A stretch of DNA of 64,000 nt from Streptomyces typhae (GTDB lineage: Bacteria; Actinomycetota; Actinomycetes; Streptomycetales; Streptomycetaceae). The translations under genes and the position numbers were made by a program. Location: assembly GCF_009755605.1 (NCBI RefSeq), contig NZ_WPNZ01000023.1, positions 62,001 to 126,000 of the forward strand. The letters run 5' to 3'. Every line of letters starts with the position of its first letter. Within the stretch, counting starts at the first letter, position 1. Under the pieces are notes generated by a model, which did not search any database, was not told where the DNA came from, and worked only from the letters and a program-made list of their open reading frames with translations. This document shows positions 17,222-25,544 of this stretch, piece by piece.

Positions 17222-17261
17222 GCCCGGTTGCTGGCGACGGGGGATGCACCAGCAACCGGGC
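17222..17261 (+). terminator. Strong hairpin after the secreted-protein gene
   Basis: Perfect arms GCCCGGTTGCTGG (17222-17234) and CCAGCAACCGGGC (17249-17261) with a 14-nt loop, 30 bp after the stop. It probably terminates transcription from the left. Confidence 0.75.
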
Positions 17262-17635
17262 TACCAGAACGGTAACAAGAGATCGGCGCTTGGCAAATTC
17301 GATCTCAGTTATCCGGACAGGGATTTACCTGCCGCCAAGGGGAGTTGTGACAGGAGTCACGCGTTCCGATCCGACTGACTGGTGGGTCAGTGAGGGGGTG
17401 CCGCCGACGGGGCGGCCCACCTGTCTCACGCCCCGCCGCCGCGCACGCGCGGACCGGCCGCTGAGCCTGTCCCGACAGCCGTCCGGAAGTGCCCCGGCAG
17501 ACGGCCGGACAGGTGCGGACGGGTGGCGTCCACGCATCGGCGCGGTCGCGCCCACGACACCCCGGCGGTCGGCGGAGGGTGTCCGGAGGGCCGGCCTCCG
17601 GGTGCCCCCGCAGACGGCTGACGGCGACTCCACGG
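17262..17635. other. Convergent intergenic region with further inverted repeats, no convincing gene
   Basis: 374 bp between two convergent genes. After the terminator come AGATCG(N14)CGATCT (17280-17305), GTGAC-AGGA-GTCAC near 17347-17360 and ACTGAC-TGGTGG-GTCAGT (17374-17391). A 117-codon frame from 17290 exists, but beyond its first part it is Arg/Pro-rich without coding bias. The clustered hairpins could mark a small RNA, though nothing identifies a known family. Confidence 0.4.
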
Positions 17636-18610
17636 TCAGCTGAGGGTGACCTGACGGTTGGTGAGGCCGCCGCGGGCCCTGCGCTCCTCCGGCGTCAGCG
17701 GCTCGGTGGCCGCGAGCGCCGTGGCGAGGCGCGCCGCGAACTCGGCGGCCGGCTTCTCGACGTCCGCGGCGCCGACGCCGCTCGGCAGGTCCCACACCGG
17801 CACGGTCAGGCCGTGCGCGCGGAACGAGCCGACCAGGCGGGTGCCCTCGCCGAGGCTCGACGTACCGGCGGCGTGCAGCCGCGCGAGGGCGTCGAGCAGC
17901 TGCTCCTCGGAGTGCGGCATGACCCACCGCAGGTGGTTCTTCTCCGGCGTCTCGCACCAGTACGCGGCGTCCACGCCGGACAGCTTGACGGTCGGGATGG
18001 CGGCGGCGTTCGCACGCTCCAAGGAGGCGGACACCTCCTGCGTCGCGTTCTCCGCGTCCGGCACCCAGAACTCGAACCCGGAGTGCACGACCGGCTCGAA
18101 CGCGCTCTTCTCGTCGATCAGGTCCTGGAGTCGCGGCCCGTCGGCGGGCGCGCGGCGGCCCGCGACCGGCTTGCCCGGCTCGGTGGTGAGCGCACGCTTC
18201 AGGGTGTCCGCGAGGTCTCGGCTGATGTCGCCGGACGAGGTCTCGTTCTGAAGGCCGAGCAGGACGCTGCCGTCGTCGCGGCGCAGCGCGGGCCAGGCCA
18301 TCGGCAGCACGGTCGCCAGGGTCACCGAGGGCACGCCGTCGGGCAGTCCCTCCTTCAGCGTGAGCTCGACGGTCGCGGCGGGCACCAGCTCGCGCAGGGC
18401 CACCCAGTCGCACTCGCCGGGCAGACCGTCGAACGGGCGCTGCACCAGCTCGGTCACCGCGTGCGCGGCGCCCCGGCCGTGACACGCCTTGTAGCGGCGG
18501 CCCGAACCGCAGGGGCAGGGTTCCCGGGCGCCGACCACCGGGACCTCGTGGTCCTTGAGCTGCGACTGCTTGCCCTTGTTGCCCTTGGTCTGCGGGCGCT
18601 TCTTGGCCAT
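17636..18610 (-). CDS. DUF5926 family protein with N-terminal SEC-C zinc motif
   Basis: 324 residues. A basic N-terminus (MAKKRPQTKGNKGKQSQ) leads into the SEC-C motif PCPCGSGRRYKACHG (CxC...CH), a zinc-binding element shared with SecA. The rest is an actinobacterial DUF5926 domain of about 270 residues without recognisable catalytic residues. Cytoplasmic; function not established to my knowledge. ATG 18610 is preceded by CGGGAGACACCCACG, giving GGGAG as RBS. Confidence 0.9.
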   Translation of the reverse strand: MAKKRPQTKGNKGKQSQLKDHEVPVVGAREPCPCGSGRRYKACHGRGAAHAVTELVQRPFDGLPGECDWVALRELVPAATVELTLKEGLPDGVPSVTLATVLPMAWPALRRDDGSVLLGLQNETSSGDISRDLADTLKRALTTEPGKPVAGRRAPADGPRLQDLIDEKSAFEPVVHSGFEFWVPDAENATQEVSASLERANAAAIPTVKLSGVDAAYWCETPEKNHLRWVMPHSEEQLLDALARLHAAGTSSLGEGTRLVGSFRAHGLTVPVWDLPSGVGAADVEKPAAEFAARLATALAATEPLTPEERRARGGLTNRQVTLS

Positions 18611-18717
18611 CGTGGGTGTCTCCCGGTTACGGCTCGCTTGCGTACGGGCGCGAGCCTAGCCGTTCGCCGCGGACCGGACCGATCGCGTGCGGGCCCGGGG
18701 GACGGGGTGCCGGGGAC

Positions 18718-18994
18718 GGTGGGTGTCGCGTCGCGCGACCGGTGCGGATCGTGCCCGCGGGCCGGTGGGTGTCCCGTCACGGGACCGGGGCGCGTCGGCT
18801 CCGTGCGGCCGGTACGGGTCCTGCCACGGGCCCGCGGCCCCTCGTACCGGCGGCTCTTGCGCTCTCCCGCGGAGGGACCGGCCGATGCGGCGTGGCCCGG
18901 CTGCCGCTCGTCCTGCTTCCGGCCCGGTACGGGTCGTGCCGACCGGCCAGTGCGGGTCATGCCATGAGGCCAGTACGTCTCGTGCCGCGAGGCC
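18718..18994. repeat. Degenerate 23-bp tandem repeat array
   Basis: Twelve consecutive units in register every 23 bp (one 24 bp): clear copies start at 18718, 18741, 18764, 18811, 18926, 18949 and 18972, e.g. GGTACGGGTCGTGCCGACCG plus GCC. The units between 18834 and 18925 are decayed but keep the spacing. Because 23 is not a multiple of three the array cannot be one conserved protein repeat. It fills most of the 597-bp gap 18611-19207, where I see no gene. Confidence 0.8.
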
Positions 18995-19207
18995 GGGTCG
19001 GCACCGGGCTGCCGGGCCGCGGCACCTCGTACCGGAGGGGTGGTGGGCGCCGCGCCGCCGGGCGTAGCCGTCCTTGCCCACCCGAAGTCGCCGTGATCGC
19101 ACCGGGATCTCCGGCGCCGGGCTCTGCCGCGGGCCCCGTCTTGGGCCCCCATCACCGGCCCCCGTCACCGGCATCCATCGTCGGTCGCCCCCCGGGGGGC
19201 CCCGTCG

Positions 19208-19759
19208 TCAGTCCCCGTCGTCGAACGAATCGGCGAAGGCGAGGTCGGATATCGTCGCCGCGGCGGCGGCCGGTGCCGCGACGCGCGTAGCGAAGTCCTC
19301 GGGGCGATGGTCGGACTGCACGAGAGCCCAGACCGTGACCTCGCCGTGGATGTCGTCGCGAACCCCCCAGTTCTCGGCGAGAGCGGTGATGATGTTCAGA
19401 CCGCGGCCGCCGTGCGCCGTCACGGACGGTGTGGCCGGGACCGGGCGGGTCGGTCCGCCGCCGTCCGTCACCTCGACCGTGAGTCGTCCCGTCTTGTCGA
19501 CGCGCCACGCGGCGCGTACGTCTCCGTCGCTGTCGCCGTCGTTTCCGTGCAGCCCCTCGCCGAGCGGCCTGCCATGGCGGCAGGCGTTGCTGAGAAGCTC
19601 GGACAGGATCAGAACGGCATCGTCGATGACCGTCTCCGACACCCCGCTGACACGCAACTGGTCACGCATCCGGTGTCTTGCTTCCCCCACGCCCGCAGGA
19701 CCATGGGGTACGGCCATGCTCGACGACGCGGGCACCTCCCGTGCCACCACAAACGCCAC
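19208..19759 (-). CDS. ATP-binding anti-sigma-factor-like regulator (HATPase_c_2)
   Basis: 183 residues from GTG 19759, chosen because AAAGGAGG lies 8 nt upstream. The GHKL motifs are present: N-box ILSELLSNACRHG, G1 VEVTDGGGPTRP and G2 HGGRGLNIITALAENWG. The N-terminus contains the RHRMRDQL helix typical of Streptomyces RsbW-like proteins. Ends with an Ala-rich acidic tail. No cognate sigma factor or antagonist is adjacent. Confidence 0.88.
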   Translation of the reverse strand: MAFVVAREVPASSSMAVPHGPAGVGEARHRMRDQLRVSGVSETVIDDAVLILSELLSNACRHGRPLGEGLHGNDGDSDGDVRAAWRVDKTGRLTVEVTDGGGPTRPVPATPSVTAHGGRGLNIITALAENWGVRDDIHGEVTVWALVQSDHRPEDFATRVAAPAAAAATISDLAFADSFDDGD

Positions 19760-19899
19760 CCCCGAGACCTCCTTTGCCCCACGCCACGGTGTGGATGCCC
19801 CAATGGACTGGACCGGAAACCGGCCAACGCCGGGATGGTGACGCACTCGACACGGTCGAACACGCAGCGAACGCGCCGGTGCACTCCCCGTGACAGGGC

Positions 19900-20772
19900 C
19901 TAGTCGCGGCCCAGTTGGGAGAGCACCTGCTTGGGGCGGTTGGTGATGATCGCGTCGACCCCGAGCCGGGCGCAGAGTTCGACGTCCTCGGGCTCGTTCA
20001 CGGTCCACACGTGGACCTGGTGCCCGGCACGTTTGAGCTTGGCCACGTATCCCGGGTGATTGCGCAGGATCCGTACGCTCGGGCCGGCGATCCGTACGCC
20101 CCGGGGCAGTCGTCCTTCGCGGTGGCGGGGCGAGACGAACTGCATCAGATAGACCGTCGGCAGGGTCGGGGACGCGGCCCGCACGCGTTGCAGGGAGCGC
20201 GCCGAGAAGCTCATGACGCGGACGGGCGACGGGCCGTCGGCGGGCGGCGCGTCGAGGTCGAAACGCTTGAGCAGGTGCAGCAGCCGCTCCTCGACCTGAC
20301 CGGCCCAGCGGGTGGGGTGCTTGGTCTCGACGGCGAGCCGCACCCGGCGGCCGGAGGCGTTGTTTTCGGCCACGAGCTCCAGAAGTCGCTCCAGGGTGAG
20401 GACCGAGGTGTCCGCCGGGTCCGGTGCCACGTCCCAGTCGGGCCCCTCCCCGTCGATGTCGCCCGCCGCGCCGCCGGGTACGCCCCCGGCCGCCCCCGGG
20501 GGTCCCCCGTGCTTCCAGGAGCCGAAGTCGAGGGTGGCCAGATCGGCGAGTTCCAGGGTGGAGACCGCGCCGCGGCCGTTGGAGGTGCGGTTCACACGGC
20601 GGTCGTGGACGCACACGAGGTGCCCGTCCGCGGTGAGGCGTACGTCGCATTCGAGGGCGTCGGCGCCGTCCTCGACGGCCTTCTTGTAGGCGGTGAGGGT
20701 GTGCTCCGGTGCGTCCTCGGAGGCTCCGCGGTGGGCGACGACCTGGATGTGGTGCTGTCGTGCGTGGGTCAC
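19900..20772 (-). CDS. Glycerophosphodiester phosphodiesterase
   Basis: 290 residues from GTG 20772. GDPD TIM-barrel signature: VVAHRGASEDAPEHT at residues 10-25 (catalytic HRG), ECDVRLTADGHLVCVHDR (E, D and HD), LAVETKHP and the C-terminal VHVWTVNEP. Hydrolyses glycerophosphodiesters to glycerol-3-phosphate and an alcohol. No signal peptide, so it should act in the cytoplasm. A Gly/Ala/Pro-rich insertion (about 95-115) is seen in a surface loop. Upstream lies a 13-bp tandem repeat. Confidence 0.93.
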   Translation of the reverse strand: MTHARQHHIQVVAHRGASEDAPEHTLTAYKKAVEDGADALECDVRLTADGHLVCVHDRRVNRTSNGRGAVSTLELADLATLDFGSWKHGGPPGAAGGVPGGAAGDIDGEGPDWDVAPDPADTSVLTLERLLELVAENNASGRRVRLAVETKHPTRWAGQVEERLLHLLKRFDLDAPPADGPSPVRVMSFSARSLQRVRAASPTLPTVYLMQFVSPRHREGRLPRGVRIAGPSVRILRNHPGYVAKLKRAGHQVHVWTVNEPEDVELCARLGVDAIITNRPKQVLSQLGRD

Positions 20773-20820
20773 CGCGTCATCGTGCCATCGCTGCCCCGCC
20801 GCGCCCGCCGTGGCCGCCGT

Positions 20821-20881
20821 GCGGGTCGGCCGTACTGGTCGGCCGTAGTGGTCGGCCGTGCGGGTCGGCCGTGCGGGTCGG
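20821..20881. repeat. 13-bp tandem repeat
   Basis: About four and a half copies of CGGGTCGGCCGTR/CTGGTCGGCCGTA in the 278-bp region between the divergent GDPD and HtrA genes. The length is not a multiple of three, as expected for non-coding sequence. Confidence 0.75.
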
Positions 20882-20976
20882 AGTGGGGCGGGGTGCGGCG
20901 GTTTCGCCCGCCGTGAACGCACAGCCTCGGCTTATGGTGCCCTGACAGCCCATGGGAAAAGCTGACTACAGACAAA

Positions 20977-20992
20977 TCTGAACCGATCTGAT
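20977..20992 (+). promoter_or_regulatory. Candidate response-regulator box upstream of the HtrA gene
   Basis: Two direct copies of ATCTGA begin at 20977 and 20987, exactly one helical turn apart, 59-74 bp before the HtrA start in the most AT-rich part of the gap. OmpR-type regulators bind such tandem sites, and Streptomyces htrA genes are controlled by CssRS. The link to CssR is inference. Confidence 0.4.
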
Positions 20993-21050
20993 CGTTTGCT
21001 GCTCTCAGGCCGTGACCGAGTACGACAGCGTGGACCGAGGAGAAGAAGCT

Positions 21051-22697
21051 GTGAGCACCGAGAACGAGGGCACCGAAGTACCTCCGGCCCCGTCCGCACC
21101 TCCCGTGCCGGTGGACACTCCCGCTGCTTCCGCCCCCGAGACGTCGGCGCAGCAGCCCCCGGAGCCGTCCGGGGGAGCCGCCGCGCCGTCCGGGGCGACC
21201 GCCGCCGGGAGCGAGCCGGCCGCGCCGGGCCCCGCTCCGGCGCAGGCCCCGGCGCCCGCGGCGCCCCCTGCCCAGGCCCCGAGCGCTCCGGCTCCCACTC
21301 CGGCCCCGAGCGTCCCGGACCCGTACGCCCACACGGCCGCGCACCACGGCGCGGGCCAGAACCCGACAGCGCACCCCGGCGCGGGTCACACAGGCGCGGG
21401 CCACCCCGCCACCGGCCACCCCGCCACCACGCAGAGCCCGGTCGGCGCCTGGCCGCCGCCTCCCCCGCCGGCGGTGCCGACGTACGCGCAGGACGGCGGG
21501 CACGGCGGCGGTGCGGGTTCCGGCTGGGGCGCCTCCTGGGCGGCGGAGCAGCCGTCCGCGCCGAAGCCGAGCGGTCGCCGCAGCGGCCTGGTCGCCGCGG
21601 TCCTCGCGGCGGCGCTGATCGCGGGCGGTGTCGGCGGCGGCCTCGGCTTCTGGGCTGCCGACCGCAACGACGACGGCGGCACGGACTCGACGACGGTCTC
21701 CGCATCGGACTCCCCGGCCGACCTCAAGCGGCAGCCGGGTTCGGTGGCGGCCATCGCGAACAAGGCGCTGCCGAGCGTCGTCACGATAGAGGCCCAGAGC
21801 GGCAGCGGCGAGGGCGGCACGGGCACGGGCTTCGTCTATGACACCCAGGGTCACATCCTCACAAACAATCACGTCGTGGCGTCCGCGGCCGAGGGCGGCA
21901 AACTGTCGGCAACGTTCTCGAACGGAAAGAAGTACGCCGCCGAGGTCGTCGGCCGCGCCGAGGGCTACGACGTAGCGGTGATCAAGCTCAAGGACAAGCC
22001 GGCGGACCTCACACCGATCCCGCTGGCCAACTCCGACAAGGTCGCCGTCGGGGACTCCACGATCGCCATCGGCGCCCCCTTCGGCCTGTCGAACACGGTC
22101 ACCACGGGCATCGTCAGCGCCAAGAACCGCCCGGTGACCTCCAGCGACGGCGGCAACAAGAGCTCGTACATGAGCGCGTTGCAGACCGACGCCTCCATCA
22201 ACCCGGGCAACTCCGGCGGTCCGCTCCTGGACGCGCGCGGCGCGGTCATCGGCATCAACTCCGCGATCAAGCCCGCCGACAGCGGCGGCGGCCTCGGCGG
22301 GGGCGGCCAGTCCGGCTCCATCGGCCTGGGCTTCGCGATCCCGGTCAACCAGGCGAAGAACGTCGCGCAGCAGCTGATCAGGACGGGCGAGGCCACCTAC
22401 CCCGTCATCGGCGCGTCGGTCGCCCTCGCGGAGACCTCGGACGGCGCCACCATCTCCGACCGCGGCGCCGGCGGTTCGGGCCCGGCGGTGGAGCCCGGCG
22501 GCCCCGCGGCCAAGGCGGGTCTCAAGTCCGGCGACGTCATCAAGAAGCTGGACGACATGGTCATCGACAGCGGCCCGACGCTGATCGGCCAGATCTGGAC
22601 CCACAAGCCCGGCGACTCCGTGAAGATCACCTACGAGCGCGACGGCAAGGAGCGCACGGTCGACGTGGTCCTGGGCGCACGCAAGGGCGACAGCTGA
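21051..22697 (+). CDS. htrA: HtrA/DegP-type membrane-anchored serine protease with PDZ domain
   Basis: 548 residues from GTG 21051 (GAGGAG eight bases upstream; an in-frame GTG at 21012 has no RBS). Layout: about 165 residues of cytoplasmic Pro/Ala/Gly-rich sequence, one membrane segment (GLVAAVLAAALIAGGVGGG), a trypsin-like protease domain with catalytic His274 (TNNHVV), Asp307 (YDVAVIKL) and Ser388 (NPGNSGGPL), and a C-terminal PDZ domain (PAAKAGLKSGDVIKKLDDM). Role: degradation or refolding of damaged exported proteins at the outer face of the membrane. I recall the S. coelicolor gene at this position as a CssRS-regulated htrA. A direct-repeat box lies upstream. Confidence 0.95.
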   Translation: MSTENEGTEVPPAPSAPPVPVDTPAASAPETSAQQPPEPSGGAAAPSGATAAGSEPAAPGPAPAQAPAPAAPPAQAPSAPAPTPAPSVPDPYAHTAAHHGAGQNPTAHPGAGHTGAGHPATGHPATTQSPVGAWPPPPPPAVPTYAQDGGHGGGAGSGWGASWAAEQPSAPKPSGRRSGLVAAVLAAALIAGGVGGGLGFWAADRNDDGGTDSTTVSASDSPADLKRQPGSVAAIANKALPSVVTIEAQSGSGEGGTGTGFVYDTQGHILTNNHVVASAAEGGKLSATFSNGKKYAAEVVGRAEGYDVAVIKLKDKPADLTPIPLANSDKVAVGDSTIAIGAPFGLSNTVTTGIVSAKNRPVTSSDGGNKSSYMSALQTDASINPGNSGGPLLDARGAVIGINSAIKPADSGGGLGGGGQSGSIGLGFAIPVNQAKNVAQQLIRTGEATYPVIGASVALAETSDGATISDRGAGGSGPAVEPGGPAAKAGLKSGDVIKKLDDMVIDSGPTLIGQIWTHKPGDSVKITYERDGKERTVDVVLGARKGDS

Positions 22698-22745
22698 CCC
22701 GCTACTCTTGACCCCGCGCCACGGTCCGTCGGGCCGCGGGCGCGG

Positions 22746-22830
22746 GGTGGGTTGCCCGAGCGGCCTAAGGGAACGGTCTTGAAAACCGTCGTGGTTCACG
22801 CCACCGTGGGTTCAAATCCCACACCCACCG
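22746..22830 (+). tRNA. tRNA-Ser (anticodon TGA)
   Basis: 85 nt; acceptor GGTGGGT/ACCCACC with discriminator G, anticodon stem ACGGT/ACCGT around loop CTTGAAA (anticodon 22780-22782), long class-II variable arm and T-arm GTGGGTTCAAATCCCAC. CCA is not encoded in the standard place (CACCA follows the discriminator). Confidence 0.97.
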
Positions 22831-22857
22831 CACCAGTTCGGCCGCAGCGCCGACGAC

Positions 22858-22890
22858 ACGGGGCGCCTCCGGTTTCCGGGGGCGCCCCGT
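22858..22890 (+). terminator. tRNA-Ser terminator
   Basis: ACGGGGCGCCTCCGG-TTT-CCGGGGGCGCCCCGT: 15-bp stem with one G-U pair, 28 bp after the tRNA. Confidence 0.8.
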
Positions 22891-23106
22891 CGCCGTGTTC
22901 CGGGGCGGTCCTCTCCGCGCGTGGGGTGGTCCCTCCGGCGCGGGCGGTACGGGTGCCGCGTGGGCGATGAGCCGCCCGGGTGAGGGGGCGGTACCTCGCC
23001 GGGGTGCGGCGGGTTACCGGTGGTGGCAGGGCCTGGGCACCGGGTGAACGGTGCCCCGGGGCACGACCGTCGTGCCCGAGGGCGTGCTGCCGGAAAGGAC
23101 ACCGGC

Positions 23107-23304
23107 ATGAGGATCGCCGAGGTGGTGGCGGGAGCCGTGGGCACGGTCGTGGCGCTGGGGGCTCTGGGGACGGCGGCAGCACCCGCTGCCGCTGCCGACG
23201 AGCCGTCGAGGAAGGGGCTGGGGATCACGTCGATCATCGCGAAGGACTCGTTCGACGGGGTGCCCGGCAAGGAACTCGTCGAGGGGCTCGACGACCGCTC
23301 CTGA
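23107..23304 (+). CDS. Small secreted protein
   Basis: 65 residues from ATG 23107, with GGAAAGGA nine bases upstream. Signal sequence MRIAEVVAGAVGTVVALGAL with cleavage likely after AAPAAAA; the mature part is about 35 residues (DEPSRKGLGITSIIAKDSFD and on) with no Cys. I do not recognise a family. Located between tRNA-Ser and a 42-bp repeat array. Confidence 0.65.
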   Translation: MRIAEVVAGAVGTVVALGALGTAAAPAAAADEPSRKGLGITSIIAKDSFDGVPGKELVEGLDDRS

Positions 23305-23387
23305 CCCCGGGTGGGGCCTGGGCCGCCGACGGGCCGCGTGCTGTCGGGCCAGGACGACAGGCCGCCCCAGGGTTTTCGGGCGTGGCC

Positions 23388-23640
23388 GGTCGGGCGTGCC
23401 TTGTCAGGCGTGGGCCTTCGGGTGCGGCTGGTCGGGCGTGCCTTGTCAGGCGTGGGCCTTCGGGTGCGGCTGGTCGGGCGTGCCTTGTCAGGCGTGGGCC
23501 TTCGGGCGTGGCTGGTCGGGCGTGCCTTGTCAGGCGTGGGCCTTCGGGCGTGGCTGGTCGGGCGTGCCTTGTCAGGCGTGGGCCTTCGGGTGCGGCCGGT
23601 CAAGCGTGCCTTGTCAGGCGTGCCCCGTCAGGCGTGCCGC
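23388..23640. repeat. 42-bp tandem repeat array at the 3' end of the Prim-Pol gene
   Basis: Five near-perfect units start at 23388, 23430, 23472, 23514 and 23556 (GGTCGGGCGTGCCTTGTCAG...), and a shortened sixth from 23598 runs into the 3' end of the minus-strand gene at 23614. Read on the minus strand, every unit repeats the gene's terminal CACGCCTGA, i.e. its last codons and stop. Units 1-2 and 3-4 share variants (GGTGCGGCT versus GGCGTGGCT). There are no spacers, so it is not a CRISPR. It fills the 309-bp gap. Confidence 0.9.
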
Positions 23641-24675
23641 CGAGGCGAGCGTCGATCGGGCCTCGCGGAGGGTGAGGCCCACCCGGAGGGCCGCGTCCGT
23701 GAGCGGGCCGGTGAGGGCCTCGCCGATACCGTTCTCGTAGGCGCGGCACGCGGCCCAGAACAGCCGCGTGTTGCGCTGTCCCTCGTGTGCGGCCAGGACG
23801 AACTGGACCAGGCCCTGACCCTGTTGCGGGTCCGGCGGGACGCCCCCGCGCGGCGGCGGGGGCCGGCGGCGCGGCGCCGGGACGAGCAGGCGCAGGAGCG
23901 CGGCGGGGCAGACGGCGGGCGGGAGATGGGCCGTGCCGGGCACGGTGCTGTAGACGCCGCGCTCGGTACGTGATCCCGGGCCGACCAGATATCCGCCCGC
24001 CCCGCGGATGTCGATGCCGGGGGCGAGACGGCCCGCGGAGTTGGGCACGACGGTGTCGGGCGGCCCGGAGAGCCAGATGTGCCGGCCGCCGCTCGGGGTC
24101 GTCACGACGACCGTGTCCGGGATCGTGAACAGGTGCCGCAGCGCCAGCTCGCGCAGCGCGGCCGGGGCGTCCGTGCCGGACTTGGTGTCCAGGTCGATGC
24201 CGATCAGGTGGTACGGGGGAAGCCCGCACGCGATCCCGTACCCGGAGGCCCAGGGCGCGGCGGCGAACAGTTCGCGGATGCGGTGCGGGTCGCTCGACGC
24301 GTCGTACACGCCGTGCCCCATGCGTCCGCACGCGCCCCGGCAGGGCGACGGCGTCGGCGACGTGGGATCGGCGTGCGGGAGCCCGGCCTGCGGATCCCCG
24401 TGGTGCGGCTTGCCGTGGTGCGGCACGCCGTGGTGCGGTGAGCGCAGCGCGGGGAGCTTGGTCCGGGACAGCGGGATGACGGCGAGCCCGCGCTCGGCCG
24501 CGGACAGGGCGTGGGCGAGCGCGAGGGTGGCGGTGTGCCGGGCGGCGACCCGGGCGGGGTGGCGGGCGTCGGGCCCGACGGGGGGACCGGGGCTGCCGGG
24601 GCGCTCCTCGGCGGCTCGGCGGGGGGTCTCATCAGGGGTGTTGCGATCTGCGTCATGGCGGTCGGAGGAGGCCAT
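23614..24675 (-). CDS. Bifunctional DNA primase/polymerase (Prim-Pol) domain protein
   Basis: 353 residues from ATG 24675. The AEP-type Prim-Pol domain (about 50-250) has the catalytic DxD in LIGIDLDTKSG and the SxH-like motif in PSGGRHIWLSG, followed by GIDIRGAGGYLVGPGS. A Cys/Gly motif CRGACGRMGHGVYDASSDP and a His/Pro repeat (HHGVPHHGKPHHGD) are inserted in the N-terminal part. The C-terminal 80 residues form a helical domain as in phage and plasmid primases. No helicase domain is attached and no phage genes are adjacent. Role unproven; the paralogue at 15638-16441 lacks the motifs. Confidence 0.85.
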   Translation of the reverse strand: MASSDRHDADRNTPDETPRRAAEERPGSPGPPVGPDARHPARVAARHTATLALAHALSAAERGLAVIPLSRTKLPALRSPHHGVPHHGKPHHGDPQAGLPHADPTSPTPSPCRGACGRMGHGVYDASSDPHRIRELFAAAPWASGYGIACGLPPYHLIGIDLDTKSGTDAPAALRELALRHLFTIPDTVVVTTPSGGRHIWLSGPPDTVVPNSAGRLAPGIDIRGAGGYLVGPGSRTERGVYSTVPGTAHLPPAVCPAALLRLLVPAPRRRPPPPRGGVPPDPQQGQGLVQFVLAAHEGQRNTRLFWAACRAYENGIGEALTGPLTDAALRVGLTLREARSTLASAARLTGHA

Positions 24676-25046
24676 GTCTCATTTTCGTACAGGCGTTCGA
24701 CGATGGGCAGAGGGATGGCCGGGGGTGGCACGTCCCGCGGTGGTGGCGGCCCTTTCTTCCGGCGGCCGCCGGAACGCTTCAGCCCGTGCGGCGTCTCGAT
24801 TCCGGCGCCCGCGCGAAGCCGCGCGGAGCGTCTGCTGATGCAAAGCATGTTTATCGACTTGTCCTCACGCTTGCGGGGGAATCGTGTCTTCCGGGGTGGT
24901 TCCGAGGGGATTCGGTGGGCAACTCTGGAGTCGCGACGTCGTGCAGTGCAGAAACCGAGGTGGTCGGCCAACCGCCTTGCTGCAAGCCCTAGTTGAGTTG
25001 ATTCCGGCGCCCTGCCGGGGTGAATCTCCCGTTCTGGAGGAACGAC
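24676..25046. other. Divergent intergenic region, no gene seen
   Basis: 371 bp between the Prim-Pol gene and the Asn/Gln-rich secreted gene. It is comparatively AT-rich around 24830-24990, consistent with promoters for both sides. Short open frames here lack coding bias. TGGAGGAACGAC directly before 25047 is the RBS of the next gene. Confidence 0.5.
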
Positions 25047-25358
25047 ATGGCAAGCATCCGTACCGCCCGTGCCCTCGCTGCTGTCGCGGCCCTGCCCCTC
25101 GCCGCCGCTCTCTTCTCCGGTGTGGCGATGGCCGACAACGGCTCGTTCGCGGACGACGGATCCAACGCGGGCGTCGCCACAGTCATCGGCAGTGGCGTCG
25201 GCGACGACAACAACGGCAACTCGGCCACTACGCAGCAGCAGGCGATCGGCAATGGCGCCTCGAACCAGAACAACACCGCCCAGGTGAACGGCTCCGCGTT
25301 CACGGCCATCGAGCAGTCGAACGCGAATGTCGCCGTCAACTTCAGCGAACTCTGGTGA
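25047..25358 (+). CDS. Small secreted Asn/Gln/Gly-rich protein
   Basis: 103 residues from ATG 25047 with GGAGG six bases upstream. Signal peptide MASIRTARALAAVAALPLAA, cleavage near GVAMA-DNG. The mature 74 residues are rich in Asn, Gln, Ser, Gly and alternate hydrophobics (GNSATTQQQAIGNG, ASNQNNTAQVNGSAF, IEQSNANVAVNF) with no Cys. The spacing of polar amides resembles curlin-type or chaplin-associated surface proteins, but the sequence is neither a chaplin nor a rodlin. I would call it a candidate surface or amyloid-like protein (inference). Confidence 0.8.
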   Translation: MASIRTARALAAVAALPLAAALFSGVAMADNGSFADDGSNAGVATVIGSGVGDDNNGNSATTQQQAIGNGASNQNNTAQVNGSAFTAIEQSNANVAVNFSELW

Positions 25359-25544
25359 GCCGAGGCCTCGCCGGGGAGTGATCCCCGGGGGCCGGCTCTG
25401 TGGGGTGATGTGATGTCTGTGCGGCGGTGCCACGGCACCGCCGCACAGTCGTGTGCGGGGGCCTTGACGGCCGGGAGTCTCCTGACGGACAGTCAGAAGA
25501 CCTTGTGGGCGAGCAGGAGCCGGGTACGGGGCGGAGGGACGAGG

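Noticed and set aside
17290-17643. 117-codon plus-strand ORF
   Set aside because: No RBS, weak codon bias, Arg/Pro-rich tail; overlaps the 3' end of DUF5926.
18616-19290. 224-codon plus-strand ORF across the 23-bp array
   Set aside because: Open only because of repeat composition; unit length not divisible by three, and it runs into the antisense of a real gene.
23388-23640. CRISPR array
   Set aside because: The 42-bp units are contiguous with no unique spacers and no cas genes are present.
24786-24992. 68-codon ORF between Prim-Pol and the secreted protein
   Set aside because: No RBS and no codon bias.
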